Part shown: positions 1 to 7,783 of the stretch, in pieces | How the letters are laid out: every line of letters starts with the position of its first letter | How positions within the stretch are numbered: position 1 is the stretch's first letter | From: Bacteroidales bacterium | GTDB taxonomy: Bacteria; Bacteroidota; Bacteroidia; Bacteroidales; UBA932 | DNA length: 64,000 bases | NCBI GenBank assembly: GCA_017452265.1 | Contig: JAFTMS010000012.1 | Coordinates: forward strand, 62,001 to 126,000 | Direction of reading: 5' to 3' | Notes under the pieces: generated by a model | What the model saw: only the letters and a program-made list of their open reading frames with translations | What the model was told of the DNA's origin: nothing | Databases searched by the model: none | Translations under genes and position numbers: made by a program

Positions 1-321
1 TTCAACGATCCTCCGGTGGCTGACTTCAATGATCCGGTGCGGGTAAAGCTTGTGGAGCTGGAACATACATGCCGCCAGCAGCAGGTGAACGAGAAGTGTT
101 TCGACACCCTCGACCAGGTGCCGACCCATGCCATGACCTTGACGGTGCCTTCGCTGATGGCTGCGGACTGGATGTTCTGCATAGTACCTTTCGTCAACAA
201 GGCGGAAGCGGTACGCAGGACTCTCTGTGATGAGGTCTCGACAGCATGTCCGGCCACAATTCTCCGCACAAGGGAGAACGTGCGCCTGTATCTGAACGAC
301 GACAGTGCTTCGCTGCTTTGA
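1..321 (+). CDS. nagB: Glucosamine-6-phosphate deaminase, C-terminal part (5' end outside window)
   Basis: The reading frame is open from base 1 and stops at TGA 319-321, so only about the last 106 residues are present. The FNDPP stretch at the very start, the segment VPTHAMTLTVPSL and the C-terminal cysteine/arginine-rich end match the GlcN6P deaminase/isomerase family, which converts glucosamine-6-P to fructose-6-P and ammonia in the cytosol. That is the last committed step of amino-sugar and sialic-acid catabolism, after NanA, ManNAc epimerisation, phosphorylation and NagA. The next gene starts 4 bases after the stop, so it probably heads or belongs to the operon running to about 6.75 kb. 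Family assignment is by recalled similarity only; the catalytic N-terminal half is not visible. Confidence 0.85.
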   Translation, partial: FNDPPVADFNDPVRVKLVELEHTCRQQQVNEKCFDTLDQVPTHAMTLTVPSLMAADWMFCIVPFVNKAEAVRRTLCDEVSTACPATILRTRENVRLYLNDDSASLL

Positions 322-325
322 TGAC

Positions 326-1948
326 ATGAAGAAGACAGCCGCATTGTTACTGCTGACGCTGCTGACGGCTTACGTCCATGCCCAGACGGTGGTGAAGGGA
401 GTCGTTATGTGCGACGGCCTCCCGCTCGAAGGGGTGCAGGTGTCCGACGGAAGGAACATGACCGTTACTGATGCACATGGAAGATATGAACTGACGGCAG
501 ATGCTGCGGCGGAGCATGTCTTCATGACCACGCCGTCCGGCTGCGTCCCGGTGTCTCGCGACGGGCTCGCTCCTGCCTTCTTTGAACGTATAGCAGAAGG
601 GGAGTCTGTCCAGAAGCACGATTTTCTGCTGCAGAAGGAGGATCAGAGCACATATTCCGTGATATTTGTGACCGACCTGCATCTTACAGGGGCCGATTTC
701 AAGCCCGATCTGGAGAGTTTCCGCAGCATAGCCATGCCGAATATAAGGAAGCAGGCGAAGAAGGCGCGCCGTCATGGCCCGGTATACACGTTCAATCTCG
801 GGGATCTGTCCCATGAAAGATACTGGTATCAGTTCGGTTACAATCTCGAAGATGCATATGGAACGCTTATGGAGGCGGATTATCCGACTCTCATGTACAG
901 CGTGCCGGGCAATCACGACAACGATTCCGCAGTGAGCACGGAAAACACCGACCGGGATGCAGGGCATCTGTACCGCAAGGTACTCGGCCCGGAGTACTAT
1001 TCCGTCAATATCGGCGGTGACCACTGGCTGTTCATGGACGACATCATCTTCGAGAACGGCCCATTCAAGCCGGGAAAGGTGCGTGCTGTAGGAGCTGCCG
1101 GTTCGTTGAGCTATTCGAAGGGATTCACAAGGGCCCAGATGGAGTGGCTGGAGAAGGATCTCTCATATGTTCCGGATGATGCAAGGGTGTTCATATGCAC
1201 CCACTCCCCGATCATTTCGGACAACAGGAGGCAGACGACTTTCCGTGAGGGGCAGATGGACACCCTTGCGACCATGTTTTCGCGTTTCGGAAAGGTCATG
1301 ATATGGTGCGGACACATGCACAGGACGGATTTTGTCGAAAGCGACAGGTATCCCGGATTCGAGAGCATGATTCTGACCGCCACCTCAGGCGACATGTGGG
1401 AATCCGAACCCGACAGGATCCTCGGAATCGAGGGAGAGGACGGAGGAGTCTGTGTCGCGCAATTTTCCGGGAACGGATATGCATACGACTGGTATACACA
1501 TCATTATGGGCGGAAGGCCATGCGCGTGTATGACATGAACTCGGTCCGCGACTATTATCTCGGGGACGAAGACATAAGGGCTCAGATGGAAGCCTACCCT
1601 TTGCGGACGGATTTCGCGGACGGTAAGTTCACCGATATGGTGATGGTGAATTACTGGATGTATCGGGAAGGAGAAACCGTACAGATTATTGAAAAAGGTG
1701 TATCTTTAGAGGTTGAAAAGGTGGATTATGAGGATCCGCTTTTCAATATAAGCTACTATCTTGACGCTTTCCTTGGGAAGCATCCTGTGGCGCCGTCGCA
1801 GAAGACGGTGACAAACCGTCACTGCTTTGCCGCAAAGGCTTCGACTTCAGATGCCGACGTGCTCGTCAGAGTGCTTGACAAGGACGGGAATGTGATCCGT
1901 CAGGAAAAGATGAAAAGGCCGAAAGCCTTCGGACACAAAATGAAATGA
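326..1948 (+). CDS. Secreted calcineurin-like metallophosphoesterase (MetallophosN/Metallophos/MetallophosC architecture)
   Basis: The protein is about 540 residues. I chose the ATG at 326 because it gives a clean signal peptide (MKKTAALLLLTLLT...AQ); the upstream ATG at 305 lies inside nagB. After a transthyretin-like N-terminal domain (about 25-95) comes a metallophosphoesterase core with all dimetal motifs: DLH, GDLSH, PGNHDND, CTHSP and GHMH. A C-terminal beta-rich domain follows from about residue 380. This three-domain arrangement is known in Bacteroidetes, but the substrate is not established. The gene lies between nagB and a close paralogue and its stop overlaps the next start (ATGA), so it is co-translated in an amino-sugar operon. 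Periplasmic action on a phosphorylated sugar or phosphodiester is an inference from context. Confidence 0.85.
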   Translation: MKKTAALLLLTLLTAYVHAQTVVKGVVMCDGLPLEGVQVSDGRNMTVTDAHGRYELTADAAAEHVFMTTPSGCVPVSRDGLAPAFFERIAEGESVQKHDFLLQKEDQSTYSVIFVTDLHLTGADFKPDLESFRSIAMPNIRKQAKKARRHGPVYTFNLGDLSHERYWYQFGYNLEDAYGTLMEADYPTLMYSVPGNHDNDSAVSTENTDRDAGHLYRKVLGPEYYSVNIGGDHWLFMDDIIFENGPFKPGKVRAVGAAGSLSYSKGFTRAQMEWLEKDLSYVPDDARVFICTHSPIISDNRRQTTFREGQMDTLATMFSRFGKVMIWCGHMHRTDFVESDRYPGFESMILTATSGDMWESEPDRILGIEGEDGGVCVAQFSGNGYAYDWYTHHYGRKAMRVYDMNSVRDYYLGDEDIRAQMEAYPLRTDFADGKFTDMVMVNYWMYREGETVQIIEKGVSLEVEKVDYEDPLFNISYYLDAFLGKHPVAPSQKTVTNRHCFAAKASTSDADVLVRVLDKDGNVIRQEKMKRPKAFGHKMK

Positions 1949-3624
1949 TTGAAATGAAACGTATATTCTTATTTTCTGCCTTATGCTGCATGATGCTTGC
2001 CGTATCGTGCTCTGACGACACTGCTTCCGGAACCGATCCGGTGACACCTCCGCAGACCGGAGGAGGCAGCAAGGCTGTCGGAACGGTGACATGTGAAGGT
2101 TCTCCTGTGGCAGGAGCGCTGGTCTCCGATGGAATAAATGTGGTCGAGACCGACGGTGACGGACATTATGAACTTTCCACTGAGAAGGAAAGCGGAATGG
2201 TGTTCATCACGCCGCCGGCGGGTTATGTGCCTATGTCTGCAGACGGAGTGAAGCCTGATTTCTATCAGTATCTGAAGGCTGATTTCTCCACTGAAACGCA
2301 CGACTTCAAGCTTCGCAGGGAAGACCAAAGCGCGTATACGGTACTTTTTGTGACGGACCTGCACCTTACGAATGCCGATTTCAAGCCGGATATCCAGGTG
2401 TTCCGCGATAACGTCATGCCGAATGTCAAGGCGCTGGCTGCCGCTGCGGAAGCGGACGGCCCGGTATATACGATGAATCTCGGGGATCTTTCCCACGAAA
2501 GATGGTGGTACAAGTACAGCTACACCGTCCGTAATGCCTATAATACCCTTGTGGAAAACGGCTGGCCGACGATGATGTGGAGCATTCCGGGCAATCACGA
2601 CAATGATTCGGCCGTGCGTACGGAGGACACGGATTGGGATGCGGGCCATCTCTACCGTGCAGTTCTCGGGCCGGAGTATTATTCCGTGAACATAGGCAAC
2701 GACCATTGGGTGATGATGGACAACATCATATATGAGAATACGGACGGGAAGAATCTGGCTGTCGGTGCAGTAGGAACGCTTGATTATTCGGTCGGCTTTA
2801 CTGACAGGCAGATGGAATGGCTCGCAAATGACCTTGCCTTCGTGCCTTCCGACAAGAGGATCATCCTTTGTACCCATGCATCGTGCATTTCCGACACTTC
2901 CACCGGATATACCCATCCGCAGACCCAGATGAACCAGCTGGCAAGGCTGCTCCAGCGCTTCAGCAATGTCATCGCCTACAGCGGGCACAACCACAGGATG
3001 CATTTCTTCAAGAGCAAGGCCTACACCCAGTTCGACCAAGGCATAAAGCTGCCTGCTACTTCCGGAGACATGTGGGAGTCCTTACCGAACCATCTCATCG
3101 GCTGCGACGGTGAGGACGGAGGCATATATGTCCTCAAGACCGCAGGAAGCACAAGCTCTGATTCGTATCATACTCATCTTTTCGGAGAGAAGTATATGAG
3201 GGTCTACGACATGAACACGGTCGCTCAGTTCTACAATACCGATGAAGACGTCAAGGAACAGATGGAGACATATCCTTTGCGTCTGGATTATGGCGACGGA
3301 AGCTATGCAGACCAGATTCTTGTAAATTACTGGATGCACAAGCCGGGAGAGAGCGTGCAGGTGTGGGAGGATGGAGTGCAGCTGACGGTGAAGTCCGTTT
3401 CCTATGAGGATCCTCTCTTCAACATCAGCTACCACATCAGGACATTCAGGAAGGAACTCCCTATAACTCCGGGCCAGAAAACCGTAACGGCCGACCATAT
3501 GTTTGTGGCTCAGGCTTCTACGGCCGACAAGCCTGTCACCGTCAGGGTCGTGGGAGCGGACGGAAACATAATACGTGAAGTTACGGTTGAAAGGCCGAAG
3601 GCGTTTGATCATAATATGGAATGA
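1945..3624 (+). CDS. Calcineurin-like metallophosphoesterase lipoprotein, paralogue of the preceding gene
   Basis: Up to 559 residues. The ATG at 1945 overlaps the previous stop; an alternative ATG at 1954 gives MKRIFLF. Either way a lipobox (LAVSC) predicts a lipid anchor. The domain order equals the upstream gene: transthyretin-like N-terminal region, catalytic core with DLH, GDLSHERWW, PGNHDND, CTH and GHNH, and a C-terminal domain ending RPKAFDHNME, nearly the same as the RPKAFGHKMK tail of its neighbour. It probably arose by tandem duplication followed by a change from soluble periplasmic to lipidated form. All metal ligands are present, so activity is expected. The substrate is unknown; position in a sialic-acid/amino-sugar operon suggests a glycan- or nucleotide-sugar-linked phosphate. 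Confidence 0.85.
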   Translation: MIEMKRIFLFSALCCMMLAVSCSDDTASGTDPVTPPQTGGGSKAVGTVTCEGSPVAGALVSDGINVVETDGDGHYELSTEKESGMVFITPPAGYVPMSADGVKPDFYQYLKADFSTETHDFKLRREDQSAYTVLFVTDLHLTNADFKPDIQVFRDNVMPNVKALAAAAEADGPVYTMNLGDLSHERWWYKYSYTVRNAYNTLVENGWPTMMWSIPGNHDNDSAVRTEDTDWDAGHLYRAVLGPEYYSVNIGNDHWVMMDNIIYENTDGKNLAVGAVGTLDYSVGFTDRQMEWLANDLAFVPSDKRIILCTHASCISDTSTGYTHPQTQMNQLARLLQRFSNVIAYSGHNHRMHFFKSKAYTQFDQGIKLPATSGDMWESLPNHLIGCDGEDGGIYVLKTAGSTSSDSYHTHLFGEKYMRVYDMNTVAQFYNTDEDVKEQMETYPLRLDYGDGSYADQILVNYWMHKPGESVQVWEDGVQLTVKSVSYEDPLFNISYHIRTFRKELPITPGQKTVTADHMFVAQASTADKPVTVRVVGADGNIIREVTVERPKAFDHNME

Positions 3625-5975
3625 ATATGAAAAAGACAAGATTTGTTTTCATCGCACTGGCCCTTATGCTGAGCACATGCCTGTATGCTCAGAAGGCACA
3701 GATGCATTATGTCGAGGCATCGGACCTCACCCTTGTGGGCAAGCTTTTCCCGGATACGCCGAATCCGTATCATAGGGTGGATACCGTCAGATACAAGGGA
3801 TTCACAGAATACGAGAACTTCCAGGTGAGGATGTCATCGGGAATTTCCGTGGCCTTCCGGACCAACTCATCGAAGATAACGGTCAAGGCGGACTATGGAA
3901 GAATCACGATGCCTCGCTCTTCCAACAGGTTCACCTCCCGCGGTTTTGACCTTTATGTCAGGAAGGACGGCGAATGGATATGGGCAGGCTCTAATGCACC
4001 GGCCGATGATGAGGAAGCACTCAAGAAGAGCATCACGATAGTCAAGGACATGGACGGTGAGTGGAAGGACTGCCTGCTTTATCTGCCGAATTTCAGCGAA
4101 CTGAATTCTGTCAGGATTGGAGTGGATGCGGAATCTTCCATAGAGGCTATGGAAAATCCGTTCAAGGGGCGTGTGGCGATGTTCGGCTCAAGCCTGACGC
4201 ATGGTTCTGCGACGACCCGTCCAGGAATGGCATGGCCGGCCCAGCTGTCGAGGATGACCGGTTATCAGATACTCAGTCTCGGATGTGGAGGAAACTGCAA
4301 GATGCAGCCGTATTTTGCGGAGGCTCTCGCAGGTGCAGATGCGGATGCCTTCATCTTTGACACATTCTCAAATCCCAATGCGGGGCTGATCAGGGAGCGC
4401 CTTTTCCCTTTCATTGAAACGATAAGGGCCGCACATCCGGACACACCGTTCATCTTCATAAACACCCTTTACCGGGAGGGACGCAACTTCGACACGAAGG
4501 TCGATGCACGCGAGAAGGCAAAGGCCGCGATGGCAGACAGCCTGATGCAGGAGGCTGTCAGACGATATGAACATGTGTATTGGATTGCCCATGCATCCGC
4601 TTCGGCCGCTGACCACGAGACATCTGTGGACGGTTCCCATCCGTCGGATTACGGCTATCAGCTCATGGCATTGTCCGTGAAGGACAGATTGACGGAAATT
4701 CTGGACTCATACGTGCATGAAGAGGATGCCTTTCCGTCGAAATGGCTTTTCAGCAAGAGATACATTCCGAAATTTGAGGAAAGCTGGAAAAATGACCATA
4801 AACTTGTGGCAACAGAAGCCGGAACAGGATATATTACGGCATTTGCGGCGGACGGAAAGCCGCTCGAAAGGTATGACATCGTGGAGAAACGTCCTGTTGC
4901 AGGTCCTTTTGCCGCCGGAGCATACATGCTTTTTGAATTCCCCGTCAAGAATCTCGAAGCAGGTTCATGCATTACGTTCGATGCCGTTCTGACGGCGGAA
5001 CAGGGGGCACCGAAGGACTGGCAGGTGGAGTGGCAGGACGGAGACGGATGGAAGCAGGGAAAGACGTTCCGGATTCATGGGCCGGCATTCGGCAAGACTC
5101 ATAAGTATACGACGGTCTATCAGACTTTCAGGCTTGCGGAAGGGATTGCTGACGGCTTTGTACGCGTACGTGTACGTGCTCTGGACGGTGATGTCATAAA
5201 TCACCCGGGCGGAGGCGAAGCCACAGCCGGCCTTATGCTTATAACCCAAGGTTACGTGGGCGCTTATGCCCAGAATTTCGGGACTTCTGTCCCCAAGGAT
5301 ACCCTGAAGGTGCTCTGTATCGGCAATTCGTTCACATATTTCAGTTCCTGTCCGTCGCTGCTGAAGGAACTGGCTTGGCATGAAGGCCATTATATCGACA
5401 TCTATGCAGGCGTGAAGGGCGGAAGAAGCATGGCTGACCACCGTACTCTTGAAATGACCGACGACCTTGCCGCACAGGGAGGATATGACTATGTGCTTCT
5501 CAATGACCAGAGCATGATTGCAGGCAAGGTGGGGGCAGACAGGAAGACGAATGCCGGACTTGTGAAGGACATGGTGGCCGTGGCCGAAAAGGTGAGGAAG
5601 AATTCTCCGGAATGCAAGGTCGTGGTGGAACGTACCTGGGCATATTCCAATAAGGATTTCGGTGGTTTCGGAAGCTATGAAGCCTTCGATGGGAATTCGC
5701 AGAAGGGAGCGAAGATCATGTCCCGGGCCATACCGGACTCACGCGTGTCTCCTATAGCGGAAGCTTTTGCAATCGTGCGCTCGGAAAGGCCGGATGTGAA
5801 GATATATCATACGGACAACCATCATCAGTCTCTCTATGGTGCCTATCTCAAGTCCTGTGTCAATTATCTGCTGATCTACGATGAGCCTTTCGGGAATACT
5901 CCTGCCGACTGCATGCTGCCGGCCGAGACTGCGGCATATCTCAGGAGTGTAGCGGAAAGAGTTGTATTGAAATGA
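3621..5975 (+). CDS. Two-domain SGNH esterase (GDSL-type plus DUF4886), probable sialate O-acetylesterase
   Basis: 784 residues with a signal peptide ending CLYAQ. Residues about 25-170 look like the beta-sandwich that precedes GDSL_3-type lipases. The first SGNH domain has its nucleophile block GSSLTHG near 189-195, block III GGNCKM and the DGSHPSDYG Asp/His block near 336. A linker beta domain (about 390-555) leads to a second SGNH unit of DUF4886 type, with IGNSFTY near 566 and DNHHQS near 731. Two-domain SGNH esterases of gut Bacteroidetes (EstA/NanS type) remove O-acetyl groups from sialic acids so that sialidases can act; the locus fits that role. The start overlaps the previous stop (ATGA). 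Both catalytic sets look intact. Exact substrate and which domain carries which specificity are not readable here. Confidence 0.8.
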   Translation: MNMKKTRFVFIALALMLSTCLYAQKAQMHYVEASDLTLVGKLFPDTPNPYHRVDTVRYKGFTEYENFQVRMSSGISVAFRTNSSKITVKADYGRITMPRSSNRFTSRGFDLYVRKDGEWIWAGSNAPADDEEALKKSITIVKDMDGEWKDCLLYLPNFSELNSVRIGVDAESSIEAMENPFKGRVAMFGSSLTHGSATTRPGMAWPAQLSRMTGYQILSLGCGGNCKMQPYFAEALAGADADAFIFDTFSNPNAGLIRERLFPFIETIRAAHPDTPFIFINTLYREGRNFDTKVDAREKAKAAMADSLMQEAVRRYEHVYWIAHASASAADHETSVDGSHPSDYGYQLMALSVKDRLTEILDSYVHEEDAFPSKWLFSKRYIPKFEESWKNDHKLVATEAGTGYITAFAADGKPLERYDIVEKRPVAGPFAAGAYMLFEFPVKNLEAGSCITFDAVLTAEQGAPKDWQVEWQDGDGWKQGKTFRIHGPAFGKTHKYTTVYQTFRLAEGIADGFVRVRVRALDGDVINHPGGGEATAGLMLITQGYVGAYAQNFGTSVPKDTLKVLCIGNSFTYFSSCPSLLKELAWHEGHYIDIYAGVKGGRSMADHRTLEMTDDLAAQGGYDYVLLNDQSMIAGKVGADRKTNAGLVKDMVAVAEKVRKNSPECKVVVERTWAYSNKDFGGFGSYEAFDGNSQKGAKIMSRAIPDSRVSPIAEAFAIVRSERPDVKIYHTDNHHQSLYGAYLKSCVNYLLIYDEPFGNTPADCMLPAETAAYLRSVAERVVLK

Positions 5976-6754
5976 CGTATATCATGAAAAGAATGATTTC
6001 GGCCATTATGCTGGCAATCCTGTTTGCGGCACCTTCCTTCGGCTGGGGCCGCGAGGGACATGAGGTTATAGCAAAGATAGCCGAAAACCACCTGCACCCA
6101 TCTGTCAGGAAGAAGGTTGAAAAATATCTTGGCGGACATTCCATTGTGTATTATGCAAAATGGATGGATGATTACCGTCGTACGCCGGAATATATACATA
6201 CGAACAGATGGCATACGGCCCCGGTGAATGCCGAACTGAGGTATGACGACAGTCTGCTGACATCGAAGGGCAATGCCATCTACGGACTGGAAACCTCAAT
6301 TACCGCTCTGGAAAATTATAAGGAGCTTTCCGATTCGGCAGTCGCAGTCAATATAAAGTATATCGTGCATATTGTCGGTGACATGCATTGTCCGTCCCAT
6401 ATCAAGTATACGACTTACGACTGGGATTACGATGTGGTCATGAAGTCCGGTGCAAGAGTGACCCTGCATACAGCCTGGGACAGCTCCATAATAAGGGCCT
6501 GCAGGATTTACTCTTCCACAGAATGGGCAGAGGAAATCGATCTTATGAGCCGCAGGGAGATTGCACGGATTGTTTCCGGAACCCCGCGTGACTGGTTTCA
6601 TGAAAGCGCAGTGCGCTGTGCCGTGCAGTTTGAATGGACATCCCCGGGCAGCAAGATAGATCAGGATGTGCTCAATTCTGCAATGCCTCTCATCGAGACA
6701 CAGATTTTATATGCCGGTTACCGTCTGGCGGCAATCCTGAATCATCTGTTTTAA
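5972..6754 (+). CDS. S1/P1-type zinc-dependent nuclease, secreted
   Basis: 260 residues, normal for the family. The signal peptide ends just before a tryptophan (PSFGWGREGHEVIAKIAE), as in S1/P1 nucleases, where the mature N-terminal Trp helps bind zinc. Further zinc-ligand motifs are HIVGDMHCPSH and LHTAWDSSII, matching the HFxGDxHxPLH and LHxxWD patterns. These enzymes cut single-stranded nucleic acid and remove 3'-phosphates from nucleotides in the periplasm. The start overlaps the preceding stop by ATGA; an ATG at 5984 (MKRMISA) is the alternative start. Its presence beside phosphoesterases suggests phosphate or nucleoside scavenging joined to glycan use, which is an inference. Confidence 0.82.
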   Translation: MTYIMKRMISAIMLAILFAAPSFGWGREGHEVIAKIAENHLHPSVRKKVEKYLGGHSIVYYAKWMDDYRRTPEYIHTNRWHTAPVNAELRYDDSLLTSKGNAIYGLETSITALENYKELSDSAVAVNIKYIVHIVGDMHCPSHIKYTTYDWDYDVVMKSGARVTLHTAWDSSIIRACRIYSSTEWAEEIDLMSRREIARIVSGTPRDWFHESAVRCAVQFEWTSPGSKIDQDVLNSAMPLIETQILYAGYRLAAILNHLF

Positions 6755-6804
6755 GGGAATCGCAGCTTTTCCCGGCTCACGGAGTTTGGTCTGAAATTAT
6801 TTGC

Positions 6805-6812
6805 TATCTTTA
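6805..6812 (+). promoter_or_regulatory. Possible -7 box upstream of the YhcH gene
   Basis: TATCTTTA resembles the Bacteroidetes -7 element TAnnTTTG, with a TTTG at 6785-6788 but a spacing of only 16 bases instead of 19-21. Transcription starting here would leave almost no leader for the ATG at 6824, though it would suit the ATG at 6845. Weak. Confidence 0.25.
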
Positions 6813-6823
6813 CCGGAAATGCA

Positions 6824-7255
6824 ATGATTATGAACAAGAAATTTATGGAGAATCCGTACTACGCCATGGCGGTGGAGTACATCAGGACGCATGACCTTGG
6901 TGCGCTTGAGAATGGCAGACATGCCATTGACGGCGACAATCTTTTTGTCAATATCGTGGATTCGCAGATGAAGCCTGCTTCTGAAGCACGCCTTGAAGTG
7001 CATGACAGATATATAGACATACAGGTCCCTCTTTCAAAACGGGAGACTTATGGCATCAAGCCGCGTACATGCTGTGAAAGGCCTGTCGGGGAAATGAATC
7101 CGTCAGATGACATCCTGTTTTATGAAGATCCGGTTGAAGAGACCATTTCAGCGGAAATCGGTGAAATCGTGACCTTCGCTCCGGACACAGCCCATGCACC
7201 GCTGATCGGAGAAGGTACAATCCATAAGGCTATATTTAAAGTGAAGGTTGTCTGA
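6824..7255 (+). CDS. nanQ: YhcH/YjgK/YiaL family protein, probable N-acetylneuraminate anomerase
   Basis: 143 residues forming the single cupin-like domain of the YhcH family (DUF386). The family pattern HDRYIDIQVPL and the C-terminal DTAHAPLIG histidine are visible. E. coli NanQ (YhcH) speeds conversion of alpha-sialic acid released by sialidases to the beta anomer used by transporters or aldolase; the surrounding nan genes support the same job here. It lies 69 bases after the nuclease gene, so it may be the last gene of that operon or have its own promoter. ATGs at 6830 and 6845 are alternative starts. Its TGA stop forms the loop of a 14-bp hairpin. The symbol is transferred by family and context, not proven. 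Confidence 0.8.
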   Translation: MIMNKKFMENPYYAMAVEYIRTHDLGALENGRHAIDGDNLFVNIVDSQMKPASEARLEVHDRYIDIQVPLSKRETYGIKPRTCCERPVGEMNPSDDILFYEDPVEETISAEIGEIVTFAPDTAHAPLIGEGTIHKAIFKVKVV

Positions 7256-7269
7256 GACAACCTTCACTT
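7239..7269. terminator. Bidirectional hairpin terminator whose loop is the yhcH stop codon
   Basis: A perfect 14-bp inverted repeat (7239-7252 with 7256-7269, arms beginning AAGTGAAGG) leaves a three-base loop TGA at 7253-7255, which is the stop codon of the YhcH gene. It lies between convergent genes. No long T run follows, so strength as an intrinsic terminator is uncertain, but the fold is very stable. Confidence 0.65.
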
Positions 7270-7270
7270 C

Positions 7271-7776
7271 TTACTTCACGACATCTTCAACCTGCCATTC
7301 ATGCAGTTCTTTCTTAAGCCGTGCGATTATATGACCGTATTGAGGATTTTCCGACAGGTTGTTCCATTCATGCGGATCCTTCTTCAGATCGTACAGTTCG
7401 AATTCCGGAGGATTCAGCATCGTGTCGTATGCCTTCTGAATGTTTTCAGGCGAGTCGGCCAGAATCTGTTCGAATCGTTCCGGCTCCATGAGGAATTTCA
7501 CATTATATCTTCCTGAGATGCTTCCGCCTTCAGGAAGCAGGTTCCATATAAGCTTGTATCTGTCATCACGGATTGAACGCTGCGGGAACGGATTATGATG
7601 CGAGTGAGCATTGAATTCGCCTCAGATGTTCCGGGACAGGCAGGCCTGCCATATCCATGAAGGTCGGGTAGAGGTCTATCGTGCTTACCATGCCTTCTGT
7701 CGGATCCCTTTTCAGAGCATCCGGCTACGGAACAGAGGCAGCCAAGTGCCGCTGTCATTCTGAGGGGGCTGTTCAT
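7271..7776 (-). pseudogene. Sulfatase relic with internal deletions and frameshift
   Basis: Read from 7776 downward, a lipoprotein signal (MNSPLRMTAALGCLCSVAGC) runs straight, with a frame change near 7710, into KRDPTEGMVSTIDLYPTF MDMAG, a late segment of sulfatases. The whole catalytic core, including the Cys/Ser formylglycine motif, is missing. A second break near 7617 joins VPEHLR to NAHSHHNPFPQRSIRDD in another frame; that frame stays open to the TAA at 7271-7273 through DDRYKLIWNLLPEGG and ELYDLKKDPHEWNNL, the normal C-terminus of sulfamidase-like sulfatases. So at least two deletions removed most of a gene of roughly 500 codons. No functional product is expected. It hints that the locus once handled sulfated glycans. 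Confidence 0.75.
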
Positions 7777-7783
7777 GATTCTG

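Noticed and set aside
1981-3039. 352-codon minus-strand frame opposite the second phosphoesterase
   Set aside because: Shadow frame; the plus strand has all catalytic motifs.
7600-7720. Restriction-site-like junctions GGATCC and GAATTC in the sulfatase relic as a sign of cloning artefact
   Set aside because: Both hexamers can arise from the codons of the gene itself (G-S and E-F); no vector sequence is present.
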